DNA of 64,000 bases from Epithemia pelagica (lineage: Eukaryota; Bacillariophyta; Bacillariophyceae; Surirellales; Surirellaceae). Of the stretch, positions 45,931-54,893 are shown in pieces (the first letter of the stretch is position 1; every line of letters starts with the position of its first letter). Below the pieces are notes generated by a model. The model searched no databases and had not been told where the DNA came from. It saw nothing but the letters and a program-made list of their open reading frames with translations. Where the stretch lies: assembly GCA_946965045.2 (NCBI GenBank), contig OX337239.1, positions 2,937,268 to 3,001,267 of the forward strand. Reading direction: 5' to 3'. A program made the position numbers and the translations under genes.

Positions 45931-46938
45931 TTACATGTGGTTTTCAACATTTTTCTTCCACAAACCAGAATCGTTGTCCCAAACACATCCCTTGGGAGCA
46001 CCACCTTGCGGGCGCTTGTACTTGCCATCAACACCCAACGTAGCTGGGTGTTTGGGTTGGACAAAATCCCACTGTTGATTGCTCTCGGCAGATTCCATTT
46101 CACCCATGCAGTCCTCCCTGTTCTCGTCACAATTATTTGTGCATCTATGGTCAAGCCGATCAACATGGTCAGTGGCGCTGGTACTCTCATTGTGTTCTTG
46201 TGTATTGTTGTCGTCATCAGTGACAGAGTGAGGCTCGTCCAGACCACCATCGTCAGTGCTGGTGGAGTCGAAGTCTACGCCTCCTGCATCTTCTGCAGCA
46301 GCATCGAGGCTACCATCATCGGTGGTGGTGTCCAAGAAGTTCAAGTCCCCACCAGCATCAGCGGTGGTATCCAAGAAGTTCAAGACATCCTCCTCCTCAG
46401 CAGCAGTGCCATCGTCCACCAGGCTACCACCAGCAGAGTCCAAGACATCATCCTCTTCAGCAGCAGTGCCATCGTCCACCAGGCTACCACCAGCAGCATC
46501 CAAGACATCCTCCTCCTCAGCAGCAGTGCCGTCATTCAGGGTGCCAGCAGAATCCAAGCCTCCAGCATCATCATGATCATCAGCAGATGGATGATCCAGG
46601 TTGCTGAATGGCCTCCCTGTCACTGCTGCACCGTCAATCCCAAGGATTGTGCCCAAAAACGAATGAATTCGACGAAGCTCTTGCTCTGGAATAGAGCCAA
46701 AGACTGTCGAGAGAATATGTTCCATCCTTTCAGTTGATTGCTTTTGGAGTTGGCCAACCAAGAATGCATCGTTTGCTTGGACAGCACGGCTATACAAGGC
46801 AGACTCTGAATATGAGTTGATCTGGCCAGACTCAAGTTGTGAGAGCTTTTGCTCGTCACGTTCCGTCCAAACTACATTCGAGGGAACGGCCATGTTCTTG
46901 TATTTTTCATAAAGCTCTTTCAATCGAGAGTTGGTCAT
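45931..46938 (-). CDS. Acidic repeat protein, partner of the DDE transposase
   Basis: 335 residues from ATG 46938. A helical N-terminal domain (about 110 residues) is followed by an Asp/Glu/Ala/Gly-rich middle with three copies of a 20-residue repeat around DGTAAEEEDVLDAAGGSLVD. The C-terminal domain contains KHPATLGVDGKYKRPQGGAP and CVWDNDSGLWKKN. No family recognised. It lies 60 bp downstream of the transposase-like gene on the same strand, so the two may be co-transcribed or belong to one element. The long plus-strand frame opposite it (45937-46737) is a shadow of the repeats. Confidence 0.6.
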   Translation of the reverse strand: MTNSRLKELYEKYKNMAVPSNVVWTERDEQKLSQLESGQINSYSESALYSRAVQANDAFLVGQLQKQSTERMEHILSTVFGSIPEQELRRIHSFLGTILGIDGAAVTGRPFSNLDHPSADDHDDAGGLDSAGTLNDGTAAEEEDVLDAAGGSLVDDGTAAEEDDVLDSAGGSLVDDGTAAEEEDVLNFLDTTADAGGDLNFLDTTTDDGSLDAAAEDAGGVDFDSTSTDDGGLDEPHSVTDDDNNTQEHNESTSATDHVDRLDHRCTNNCDENREDCMGEMESAESNQQWDFVQPKHPATLGVDGKYKRPQGGAPKGCVWDNDSGLWKKNVENHM

Positions 46939-46998
46939 ATTGCCAAGGGCCTCTCCTCTCGGTGACTTGAGCCCTTGCTTGTACCTAATAAAAATGCG

Positions 46999-49662
46999 CT
47001 AGTCGGGGTTTGATTGAATAGGACGACCCGATGCAATCAGTGCATCAAATTTTTCTTTGATTGGTTGGAACTTACTGGCAAGTTCTTTCCGTTTCAGCAT
47101 CGACTTATGCTCTTCCTCCATGTTGGCCCGTGCATAGGCGAGGAGCATATCGGTGCAGTTCAATGCATCCCCACCCATGGTATACCGAAAGAACTGCCCA
47201 GCTGTCTTCACAGTGCCAAGAAGGTCCTGGCGCTCTCTTGTATTTTGCATCGTTGAAACTGCATTGCGCCCAGACACCTGTGCTTCAGTGATGCGAGGTG
47301 CATCCCGACGCAAGGAATTCACAGCCGTCTCGGAATAGCCGGCTGCAATCAAGGCTTCGGCTGCATGGTGATTGTCCTGCTCCATCATTGAGATGAGAGA
47401 GCTGTAGGGATCACCGCTCTCAACTTCAGTACCTTCCGTCTCAACAATCTCATGACGAAGCCTGTCACTCTTGAGAGCATTGCGAGTCGCCGGGCAGTAG
47501 CCACACTTTTCACGGGCGCTTCGGATGTTTTCTGGACGAAGGCCCATGGTGAAAGCGGCCTTTAGGTGGATCAGCTGACCATTTGGCAATGGTACATCAC
47601 CACCAAAAAGGATGTAGCCAATATCATCGAGGGGGAGCGTCGCTTTCCCAGCCCCCTCGATAAGAAGACGCTCCTTGTACAAAAGATCACGGTTCTCGTA
47701 CAGAACCTTTTTCATTGGACCAAAGATCTGGTCCATCTCTTGACCAATCTCAGTTCCATTTGGAAGCCCGGGGTAAAAAAAGAACCCCATATCCCTTGCT
47801 CGTGCAGTAAAAGAAGCGCTGGCGGCTCCGAAGCTTCCACGCCCAGTCCCACTGTCGAGCTTAACCAGATAGGGATTGGCAGGACTCGCATCGGGGAAGA
47901 TCTTTACCAATACCTGTAAGCTCCATTTGGCCCACAGTTCACTTGTCATACCACCTTTTGGTGTGTATGCAATTGTTGCATCAACGAAGTTTTGCGTGCG
48001 ATTGAACCCCCATTGTCCGCAAATCTGCTGGAACCCTTGAAGCATAGCTGGGTTCACCTTCACCTTGTCTTTTGCTGATGTCGGGAATATTATGAGTGGT
48101 GGAATTGCCTCGTCTGCAAATGTCACACACGCAAGGATTGTACATTTTAGACTGGAGCGTAACACTGGCTCCCCAGCATCAGGAATGGAGTGCACAGTGT
48201 AGACAAGTGAAGGGCGTCCACCTGCATGTTCGTCCTCACCATTGAGGGTGAACGCCATCTCATCCGGCTGCAAAATTTTGGATGTGTCTTGGAAGATCAC
48301 ATTTCCATGCGCTTTGCGTTCTTGATCATTCATAGGCCATTTAGCAAAGCCGTTATCTACCACAAAGTGCTCCCAATTCTTATAGTGCTGTTCCTGGGCT
48401 TGGTAGGTCAGCCAACGAACACGTCGTGCATCTTGTTGGTCACATGCTCCAACGTTGTTCATGCGTGCATTGTCCTGCGTGATCCGCCGGTAGAATACAG
48501 TGTCATCAAGGTCGTACTTGCTATTTACAACGGCACCAACTAACGAAATGCATTCTGACCTGCTGAGACGAATGTCCACATTTGCTTGCTCCAATGCCAA
48601 GCATGTATGCAGAAGAGTAGCAATATCATTGTACTCTTTCTCTGGGATCACACTTCTTCGTCCTCTCCTTGCTGGCGAGACACCAACCTGCCCTTGTTGC
48701 ACTGCACTCTCAAGGGATCGTCCCGAAACAAGCTGCATAGTCTTGCCGTTGGGAAATCTCACACCAAAGATGTCACTGACCTTTTCGGCGCAGTGATCTT
48801 TCGTGAAAGTCCTCTCCAGCGGAATCTCCCCATTCTTGGAACAGTTGAGAAGCACCGTCCCAACCTTGTGAGCAACTTTCCGCAGATCATCCAATTCCTT
48901 TTTCGCACGGACTTGTGCGTGTGCTTGCTGGGATGTCTTGCGATGGGCAGTGCTGTTGCATGCCGAACTAATGGCTGACAAAACTGACCCATTGTCTTTG
49001 TTGAGGAGACGAATGCGTGGTATGTCACGGTTGTTGCTTGATTCCGTTGTATTTTCTGTTGTTGTTGAGTTGCCACATGCAGTTTGTGTGAGTGGTGATG
49101 CTAGAACCTGCTCATCACCCCACTCCTCCGCATCAACATTAATGAGCATGTTGACAGGATCATTGGATCTGTGGCTGTCCTGGTTGTTATGTTGATATCC
49201 CTCGCCATTCTGGTTGCGGTGGTGACAGTGTCGAGTATTATTTTTGTTGCGTCGAATGGGTTTGGGGATGAATCCTTCATTTTGTAGCTGTCGTTGGCAG
49301 CGCTTGTAGACAGTAGAGCCACCCTTTGTGTCTGGATGGGGATACCCAGCAAGTCGCATCATTTCTGAAAGAGTCTTCCGTTGAGGATGGAACTTGTTAC
49401 CCGGGTTGAATGTTGCAAAGTTGAACAGAATTGTTGCTCTGTACTGCATGGAATCTGAGTCAGTTGAATAGTCTGGCTCTCCATCTTTAACAGATGATGC
49501 CTCTTGAAGTGCTGCGAACAAGGTTTTTGATCCTTGCAACTGCTCTGCACTGATGCCAACCATTGTCATGGCATCTTCTCCCGACAGACTTGTGCCGGGG
49601 ACAAGGCGTGATATCTCCACAGCCTTTTGAACGCTCTTTAACATGACATTGTCCACCATGGT
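46999..49662 (-). CDS. DDE transposase, pogo/Tc1-like
   Basis: About 887 residues from ATG 49662 (open upstream to 49686). The N-terminal part is Gln/Asn/His-rich with a possible helix-turn-helix segment (RKTLSEMMRLAGYPHP). The middle has a second helical DNA-binding-like region. The catalytic part has NGEDEHAGGRPS, CTILACVTFADEAIPPLIIF, then KLDSGTGRGSF (about 47832-47864), YPGLPNGTEIGQEMDQIFGP (about 47715-47775) and a C-terminal Cys pair KCGYC. This order fits DDE superfamily endonucleases of the pogo/Tigger or IS630-Tc1-mariner group, where the third acidic residue follows a P.....QP.D-like segment. The frame is intact, which is unusual in this window. Confidence 0.75.
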   Translation of the reverse strand, partial: TMVDNVMLKSVQKAVEISRLVPGTSLSGEDAMTMVGISAEQLQGSKTLFAALQEASSVKDGEPDYSTDSDSMQYRATILFNFATFNPGNKFHPQRKTLSEMMRLAGYPHPDTKGGSTVYKRCQRQLQNEGFIPKPIRRNKNNTRHCHHRNQNGEGYQHNNQDSHRSNDPVNMLINVDAEEWGDEQVLASPLTQTACGNSTTTENTTESSNNRDIPRIRLLNKDNGSVLSAISSACNSTAHRKTSQQAHAQVRAKKELDDLRKVAHKVGTVLLNCSKNGEIPLERTFTKDHCAEKVSDIFGVRFPNGKTMQLVSGRSLESAVQQGQVGVSPARRGRRSVIPEKEYNDIATLLHTCLALEQANVDIRLSRSECISLVGAVVNSKYDLDDTVFYRRITQDNARMNNVGACDQQDARRVRWLTYQAQEQHYKNWEHFVVDNGFAKWPMNDQERKAHGNVIFQDTSKILQPDEMAFTLNGEDEHAGGRPSLVYTVHSIPDAGEPVLRSSLKCTILACVTFADEAIPPLIIFPTSAKDKVKVNPAMLQGFQQICGQWGFNRTQNFVDATIAYTPKGGMTSELWAKWSLQVLVKIFPDASPANPYLVKLDSGTGRGSFGAASASFTARARDMGFFFYPGLPNGTEIGQEMDQIFGPMKKVLYENRDLLYKERLLIEGAGKATLPLDDIGYILFGGDVPLPNGQLIHLKAAFTMGLRPENIRSAREKCGYCPATRNALKSDRLRHEIVETEGTEVESGDPYSSLISMMEQDNHHAAEALIAAGYSETAVNSLRRDAPRITEAQVSGRNAVSTMQNTRERQDLLGTVKTAGQFFRYTMGGDALNCTDMLLAYARANMEEEHKSMLKRKELASKFQPIKEKFDALIASGRPIQSNPD

Positions 49663-49686
49663 ATCTTCTGCATTTTGGTCTGTCAC

Positions 49687-50442
49687 CCGTCATCCCACCA
49701 TCACGTGTGGCGCCATCTCGGTCACGTTTGGGTTTATGCTGGGTCATCACACATACACATGTTTGGCATGGGATGGACGGGTTGATTCCATGTGGGAGGC
49801 GTGAATCCATCATTGGGCTGACCCCCAAACAACAATCAGCATCTCCGATTCCTTTATCCGTGACAACAAGGTGCACCTGCAGTTGCTGCCTCCAAGTGCC
49901 ATTGTCATCCTATCATGTTGGACGACGAGGGAACGAGATTTCTCTTCAAAATTTGATTCCAACGGTGCCAAGCCTGTCAGGTCGTGTGTGACTGACTGTG
50001 GTTGAAAATGTAGAACCTGGGGGATTTTGGTCTTGTTGGGGGGTGTTTTGTGGTCCCAGTCCCAGGGCGGGCGCACTGGATGATGATGGCTCCTCACATC
50101 TATGTTTCTTCGTGGGAACATCCAATCGGGGATTGTTGGCCTGCCTACCATTGACCATATACATACTGTACCATAACGTCTAACACACTGTTTCACTTGC
50201 CTGTGCACAGATGGCTATTCTCCGGATGACATTGGATCATCGTCGTGTCCACCAACCCAAGTCGGCACTATAGAAATATCCACAAAGGGGACCTGGTGAC
50301 CCATAAAAACGTTCTGACTCATATCTAAGCTTAGCTACCTAGTTTGCCATTTCACCATGGCTTGCTCGTGCATTGACATACCAGAGTTTTCGTTTCAGAA
50401 AGGACTAGACAGCATTTGGTCCTGAGTTTCGGCAAACTGAAA
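49687..50442. other. Intergenic, no gene supported
   Basis: It separates the DDE transposase start from the end of the SIM protein. Open frames of 60-130 codons on both strands have no recognisable content. Confidence 0.35.
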
Positions 50443-51048
50443 TTAAAGGTCACTCTCCATGGAAGCCACACTGCTTTCACCAGAATCCAAACTGTCATTC
50501 GTTTCGATCTTGATATGCTTCTGTGCAAACGAAACAGCCTTCTCCACAGATGCATTAACATTATCCTGACCACCACCAGCATGCTTCTTGTTGTTGGTCT
50601 TCTGGACGTCATCACCAGTTAAATCAATCAGCGCAGGAGAACTGATATCATCAGTTAAATCAATCACAGCAATGCCTTCCGTGATTTCTTGAGCAAGATC
50701 CAGCTTGATGTTGTTTGTGTAGGGGGAAGAGTTGTTGGAAGTAGCAGTCTTCTTGGATCCACATGCGCTGGTTTTCTTTGGCGGTGGAGTCATTAAATCA
50801 ATGACTTCTTTGGCTGCAGGCATTGCTCTACCCTTCTTGGTCCGCTTCTTCTCTGCGGCCTGATTAATAGCACCACCAGCAGCTGCAATCGGAGCCCTGG
50901 CACAAGCTGCAATCGGAGCACTGGCCGAAGAGTCCACAACCTTATTCTTACCAGCCACTACGTCCTTCTTCTTGTTGGTAACCTCCTTGGTGTTCACTCG
51001 GTTCTTGTTACGGACACTGAGGCGACGGCCTCCAACAAATTCAGACAT
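50443..51048 (-). CDS. Basic protein with three SUMO-interacting-like motifs
   Basis: 201 residues from ATG 51048. Lys/Arg/Ala-rich N-terminal half (VRNKNRVN, KKKDVVAGKNK, EKKRTKKGRA). It then has three hydrophobic-acidic motifs: KEVIDLMTPP, IAVIDLTDDI and ALIDLTGDD. The core (V/I)-I-D-L-T followed by acidic residues is the classical SUMO-interacting motif of type VIDLT. Clusters of these occur in SUMO-targeted ubiquitin ligases and other nuclear proteins, but no RING or other domain is present here. Ser/Asp-rich C-terminus. Probably nuclear. It lies 780 bp upstream of the DDE transposase on the same strand, and it may be cargo of that element or a host gene. Confidence 0.55.
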   Translation of the reverse strand: MSEFVGGRRLSVRNKNRVNTKEVTNKKKDVVAGKNKVVDSSASAPIAACARAPIAAAGGAINQAAEKKRTKKGRAMPAAKEVIDLMTPPPKKTSACGSKKTATSNNSSPYTNNIKLDLAQEITEGIAVIDLTDDISSPALIDLTGDDVQKTNNKKHAGGGQDNVNASVEKAVSFAQKHIKIETNDSLDSGESSVASMESDL

Positions 51049-51426
51049 GATGGATGATTCTGATAAAATGGACAAAAGCGTGCCGTTTTCTGCTGTGCTT
51101 CCTTTTGTGAGAACATGGCAAACGTTCATCACTCACATGAAGAGCTTCACAATTCACGAGTCACTCATACAAAACTACAGAATACCTAGTTGAACAGACA
51201 ACAGTCCGCCAACTGGCGCCAAGAATTGCTGGCCTGCAGGCGTGGGACGTGGGACGTGTTCGTCAAACTCGACAAGACTCGAAACGCTTCCCACCTCATC
51301 TTCTGCAGCGATTGAGAGGTCACAAAAGAAGAGGTAAGTCAACTTGTTGAGATCAAGAATAGAATCGCATTTCCATTCCTCTCTCTCACGCACAATATAC
51401 TGCAGCTTTGGATATATAAAAGAATA

Positions 51427-51921
51427 ATGCAGTTGCCAAATGGTTTTTATATCATTCCTGAACAGGGACAAGAACGCCGACCAGGCGAGAGCTCCACTCT
51501 GTTTGCCGAACCGGACGTGAATGTCTATGTGAAAAACGACATTCCTTCAAGACCAGGCGATGATGATGGGCGTCTGATTGTTGATCGTGGTATGCTCTTG
51601 GTACAGCGTTCTGCACCAGACAACATTCTCTCAATCCGTGCTTTTGGTCGAGAGAAAACAGATTAGCATACCTTGCCTGACCTTGTCGTTCCCTTTTTCT
51701 ACATAAATCAGGCATACGACAAGAAAATCTGCTCCAAGGGTGGATCTGTTACCAAGGGTAAGATTGTTATTTCAACCCACTGGTCTCTCAACACCCAAAT
51801 GACTATGAACCCGATGGTGATCACTCTCAAAATGTCTACGAATGGTCGGAAGACTTTCAAGACAGCCTGCCATAATGGAATGTGCAATTGGCCTCAAGAG
51901 ACAGGTTTAGCCTTTGTGTAA
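51427..51921 (+). pseudogene. Unknown protein, family A (copy with in-frame stop)
   Basis: From ATG 51427 the frame runs to TAG 51664-51666 and continues open in the same frame to TAA at 51919-51921. Both halves match the intact copy at 5049-5585 in order: LPNGFYII, VDRGMLLVQRS, RAFGREK, then after the stop LPDLVVP, GKIVISTHWSLNTQM and VITLKMSTNG. It lacks the first 15-20 residues of the other copy. A TATATAAAAG box lies at 51413-51422, too close to the ATG to be a normal TATA box, so the original start may have been further upstream. Confidence 0.55.
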
Positions 51922-53385
51922 TTTGAATTGTTCGTAAGAATCTGAACTTGATTGTGTTTATTTTAATCTAGTGAACGTAGACTTTTGCATGGTTATAAGT
52001 CGTCTTGCCATCCGAGCTCAACGAAGAGCCGCCGCCGGACAACGACTGACATCCTCTGCCACTGCAGTGCCTTGCACAAAAAGCACAATCTCTGATTGTC
52101 TGTGTCTTCCACCAGCTTGTTGTCGTCTCTCATGGGTTCCTTCACCAATACACCTACGACTGAAACCACCACCACCACTCCAAACAGTCCAACCACCTTC
52201 TTGCATCCTACGTACACAAGGAACCAACCCCCACATTGGATTTGAAATTCTTGGCAAATGTGACCCGAAACAATAGACAGCATCAGATGACATGGGAATG
52301 TTGGCCATCCAAGATGAACCATCCTGTTGTGCATCTTCTCCCGTCCTTGACACGACAACGACGCCCAACAGCAGCGGCGAATCGTCGTCGTCCCCCCTGC
52401 AATTCGCCACCACTACTCCCCCGTCAATCGACCAGTAAGTAGAGACTGGACCATCATCAATGAAGACAAGGTTAAGCCATCGACAAGCCCAACACTGTTT
52501 TGGTAATTGTTGTAGTTGTGGTTGTGGTTGCCGTTGCGGTTCGATATTGGTTGATTGGTGAGTTTTGTTGTTTTTGATGGGCGCATCGGCCAGCAACCAA
52601 TCCCTTGTGCAAGGTGCCTTGGGCAGGCTATTTGCACAATATCAACTGTTGTGATCCACTAAGAAGCCCTGGGTTAGGATTCAACAAAAGCAAGCAAGGA
52701 AATGGTGAGTTGTATGGCAGAAGACGTCGATGACACAAAATGACACGAATCTCACCAAAATTTGCCTTCTGCTCTGGCTCTTTTTTGGATGCCACAACCA
52801 CAACCAACTCAAAGATGGAGCTACATACTTTCTGAGAACACTATTGTTGGGAGTTTAGAGGCCTTACTTGACCCATGGTGCTCAGCAATCGGTCGAGAAC
52901 GGCCGACAACAATGGTCGAATTTCTAGAAACCTTAATGTGTACAAAAAAAATGTCATTTTTTAGGGTTTTGTCATTAGGTACTAAACGCGTAGTCTATAA
53001 AGGGAATGATTATTGTGTCCGGAAACCACCCCTTTGCTTGCCATCGTCTTCCCAAAGTTGCTCTTCTCTTTCCTTTTCGCTTCCATACTTATGGCGACCC
53101 ATACGCGTTTCCGTGACGGTCGAGGATTTTGAGCGCGCGCGCCGCGCATGCTCCGCATCTCTGCATCCGCCCACCGATAATATAGACGCGCGGAGCATGC
53201 ATCGTGGAGCATGCATTGCTCCCCCATATCCATGCTCCGCCCATGTTCCGCGTGCCCGATAACTTAAGGGCTGGGTCATCGATTTGACTGCACGTCTTCC
53301 AAATGCTAAGGGGCCGTATAGGGTTAAGGATTTCGTCATTTTATGCCATTTTGTGCACGGGGGTTTTTGAAATGAGCTTAAAAAA
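51922..53385. other. About 1.4 kb with no firm gene
   Basis: A 192-codon minus-strand frame (52018-52596) has some protein-like stretches (WSIDGGVVVANCRGDDDD) but no recognised domain. It could be a gene fragment. Downstream lie TACCTAATGACAAAA-type sequence (inverted, about 52966-52980), a GCGCGC/ATGCTCC-rich stretch near 53130-53240, and non-coding DNA. Confidence 0.3.
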
Positions 53386-53939
53386 GTGATGTTTCCGAAG
53401 CCATCACGAGATCCCTACGACGTAAACGAGGTCTTCCCCCTCTTCTTGACCATTGGGTCTCTTCCAACGCATGGCTTGAGTACCTCATTGCTCATGAAGA
53501 ATTGATGCCTGAAACAACAGAAGACACACTCATCAGAGTCTTCCGTAGATATTTTTGTGACCATGAACGGGTCCTGGCACAACGGCACAATGTCGTTGTG
53601 AACCATGAAAAGAAGGAGAGAAATGCTAGGCAATGGTTCTACTTTCTATCCAAACCAATCTTCAATAAAGAATGGAAGGAGGAAGAGACTGAAAGGATGA
53701 AGGAGTATACTGGGGACCATTGGCAACACTTTTTTGACACAATCACAGGAACACGTCAAGAGACCGACCAGTCCCGACAAACCAATACAGCATCAAATAT
53801 GCACTCAACCTACGCAGAAACAGCTTTGAATGTGTCTGGTCAAGAGAATGATGCAGCTATTCTGTATGAAGCTGTTTCTGGAGCTACTTTGGCACCATTT
53901 GTTTCACCTGATGTGGTGAGACGACAGCACTGCCCTCGT
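53386..53939 (+). pseudogene. Unknown protein fragment
   Basis: The frame is open from about 53386 with natural composition: HWVSSNAWLEYLIAHEELMP, VFRRYFCDHERVL, NARQWFYFLSKPIFNKEW and a polar tail to about 53930. No ATG precedes the well-formed part, and its right end runs straight into antisense TypA-like sequence, so the unit is a fragment joined to the GTPase pseudogene. Family not recognised. Confidence 0.35.
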
Positions 53940-54247
53940 CTGATCCACTTCTCCAGAAAAATCAGAATGACCGGGTGTATCGACAATGTTGAGAACCATG
54001 GAGGCACCATCCAAGGTCTGGTAGGGAACTTTTGTGACTTTGGATGTGATGGTAATTCCTCGCTCCTTTTCCAAATCGCCCGAATCCATGAGACGAGACA
54101 AGGCTTCGGCGGACGTTGGGTCATAACTTTGTTTGGCTGCCACCAACAACTTGTCAACCATGGTTGTCTTGCCATGATCGACGTGGGCAATAATGGCCAC
54201 ATTGCGAATCACCTGACGTCGAAAGGTTTCGAAATTCGTGTCCATTG
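53904..54247 (-). pseudogene. TypA/BipA-like GTPase, N-terminal GTPase part (split by copia)
   Basis: Minus-strand frame with [15 protein letters not shown] (G1/P-loop), [17 protein letters not shown] (switch I, G2) and [15 protein letters not shown] (G3). This is the start of a TypA/BipA-type translational GTPase, a ribosome-binding factor found in bacteria and organelles. The match ends at about 53940; G4 (NKxD), G5 and the later domains are absent, so only some 110 codons remain. The upstream coding part continues at 62871-63132 beyond the inserted copia element. Joined across the duplicated GAGCT the frame is exact, which shows that the insertion hit an exon. Confidence 0.85.
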
Positions 54248-54252
54248 GAGCT
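54248..54252 (+). other. Target-site duplication GAGCT, left
   Basis: Matches GAGCT at 62871-62875, directly outside the two LTRs. Confidence 0.9.
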
Positions 54253-54582
54253 AGTCAGAGTTAACAAGGACGGGAAGATCTCGGAGAGGTCTGACCGCCA
54301 ACGAACTAACCCGTGGGAAAACTACCCTCCCATGGATTTCCTAACATAACCATGCGGGAGTCTAATGTTCCTATGATTTAGGTCAAGTCATGGATGAAAT
54401 GAACCAGACAAGGAACGAATGAATAGACGACCTTGAAAAAGCAAAGTTCTAGAATAAACAACCTTATAATATCATCAGAACAACTTTGCTAAAGCAACTT
54501 GTTCGTCCAACTTGCTGCAGAGGACTGATCAACTCTGTAGCGAGCCCAGTGGTATTGCCTAGTTTACTTGCGTACACTGATT
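54253..54582 (+). mobile_element. 5' LTR of young CoDi copia element
   Basis: 330 bp, identical to 62541-62870 except for one base near the end (CGTACACTG against CGTACTCTG). The ends are short inverted repeats, AGTCAGAGT and ACTCTGATT, rather than the usual TG...CA. Confidence 0.95.
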
Positions 54583-54602
54583 GGTTATTGAGCCCAATTG
54601 TT
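54583..54602 (+). other. Presumed primer-binding site
   Basis: GGTTATTGAGCCCAATTG directly follows the 5' LTR. A close variant follows the putative LTR of copia element 1 near 37803. I cannot name the matching tRNA. Confidence 0.5.
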
Positions 54603-54893
54603 GTTTCTAACAATTGCTTGCGCTTCCTTTTGTCGCCCTGGAGATTGTTGAGTCGACGCAGCATCTCCTTCCCTTTGCCTCGCACCGAGAGCCCGTTCCC
54701 GAACCGTTCCCTTGCACCAGCCAACTGGTAGCCTCCTTCCAAGCTGTCGGACCAACAAGAGTCTCCGACCTACAGCCTTGGCAGTTTCTCCTTCCCCAAA
54801 TACGACGAAGAAGAAATCCTTTTGACCGACAATTCCGCCGCCGAAGACAACGAGCCAGAGATTGTTGAGATACCGTTGATTGTTGAGCCAAAC

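Noticed and set aside
45937-46737. 266-codon plus-strand frame
   Set aside because: Shadow of the acidic repeat protein on the minus strand; repetitive Ser/Ile/Val composition.
53940-54254. Plus-strand ORF continuing over this segment
   Set aside because: Antisense of clear GTPase motifs; the plus-strand reading is a shadow past about 53940.
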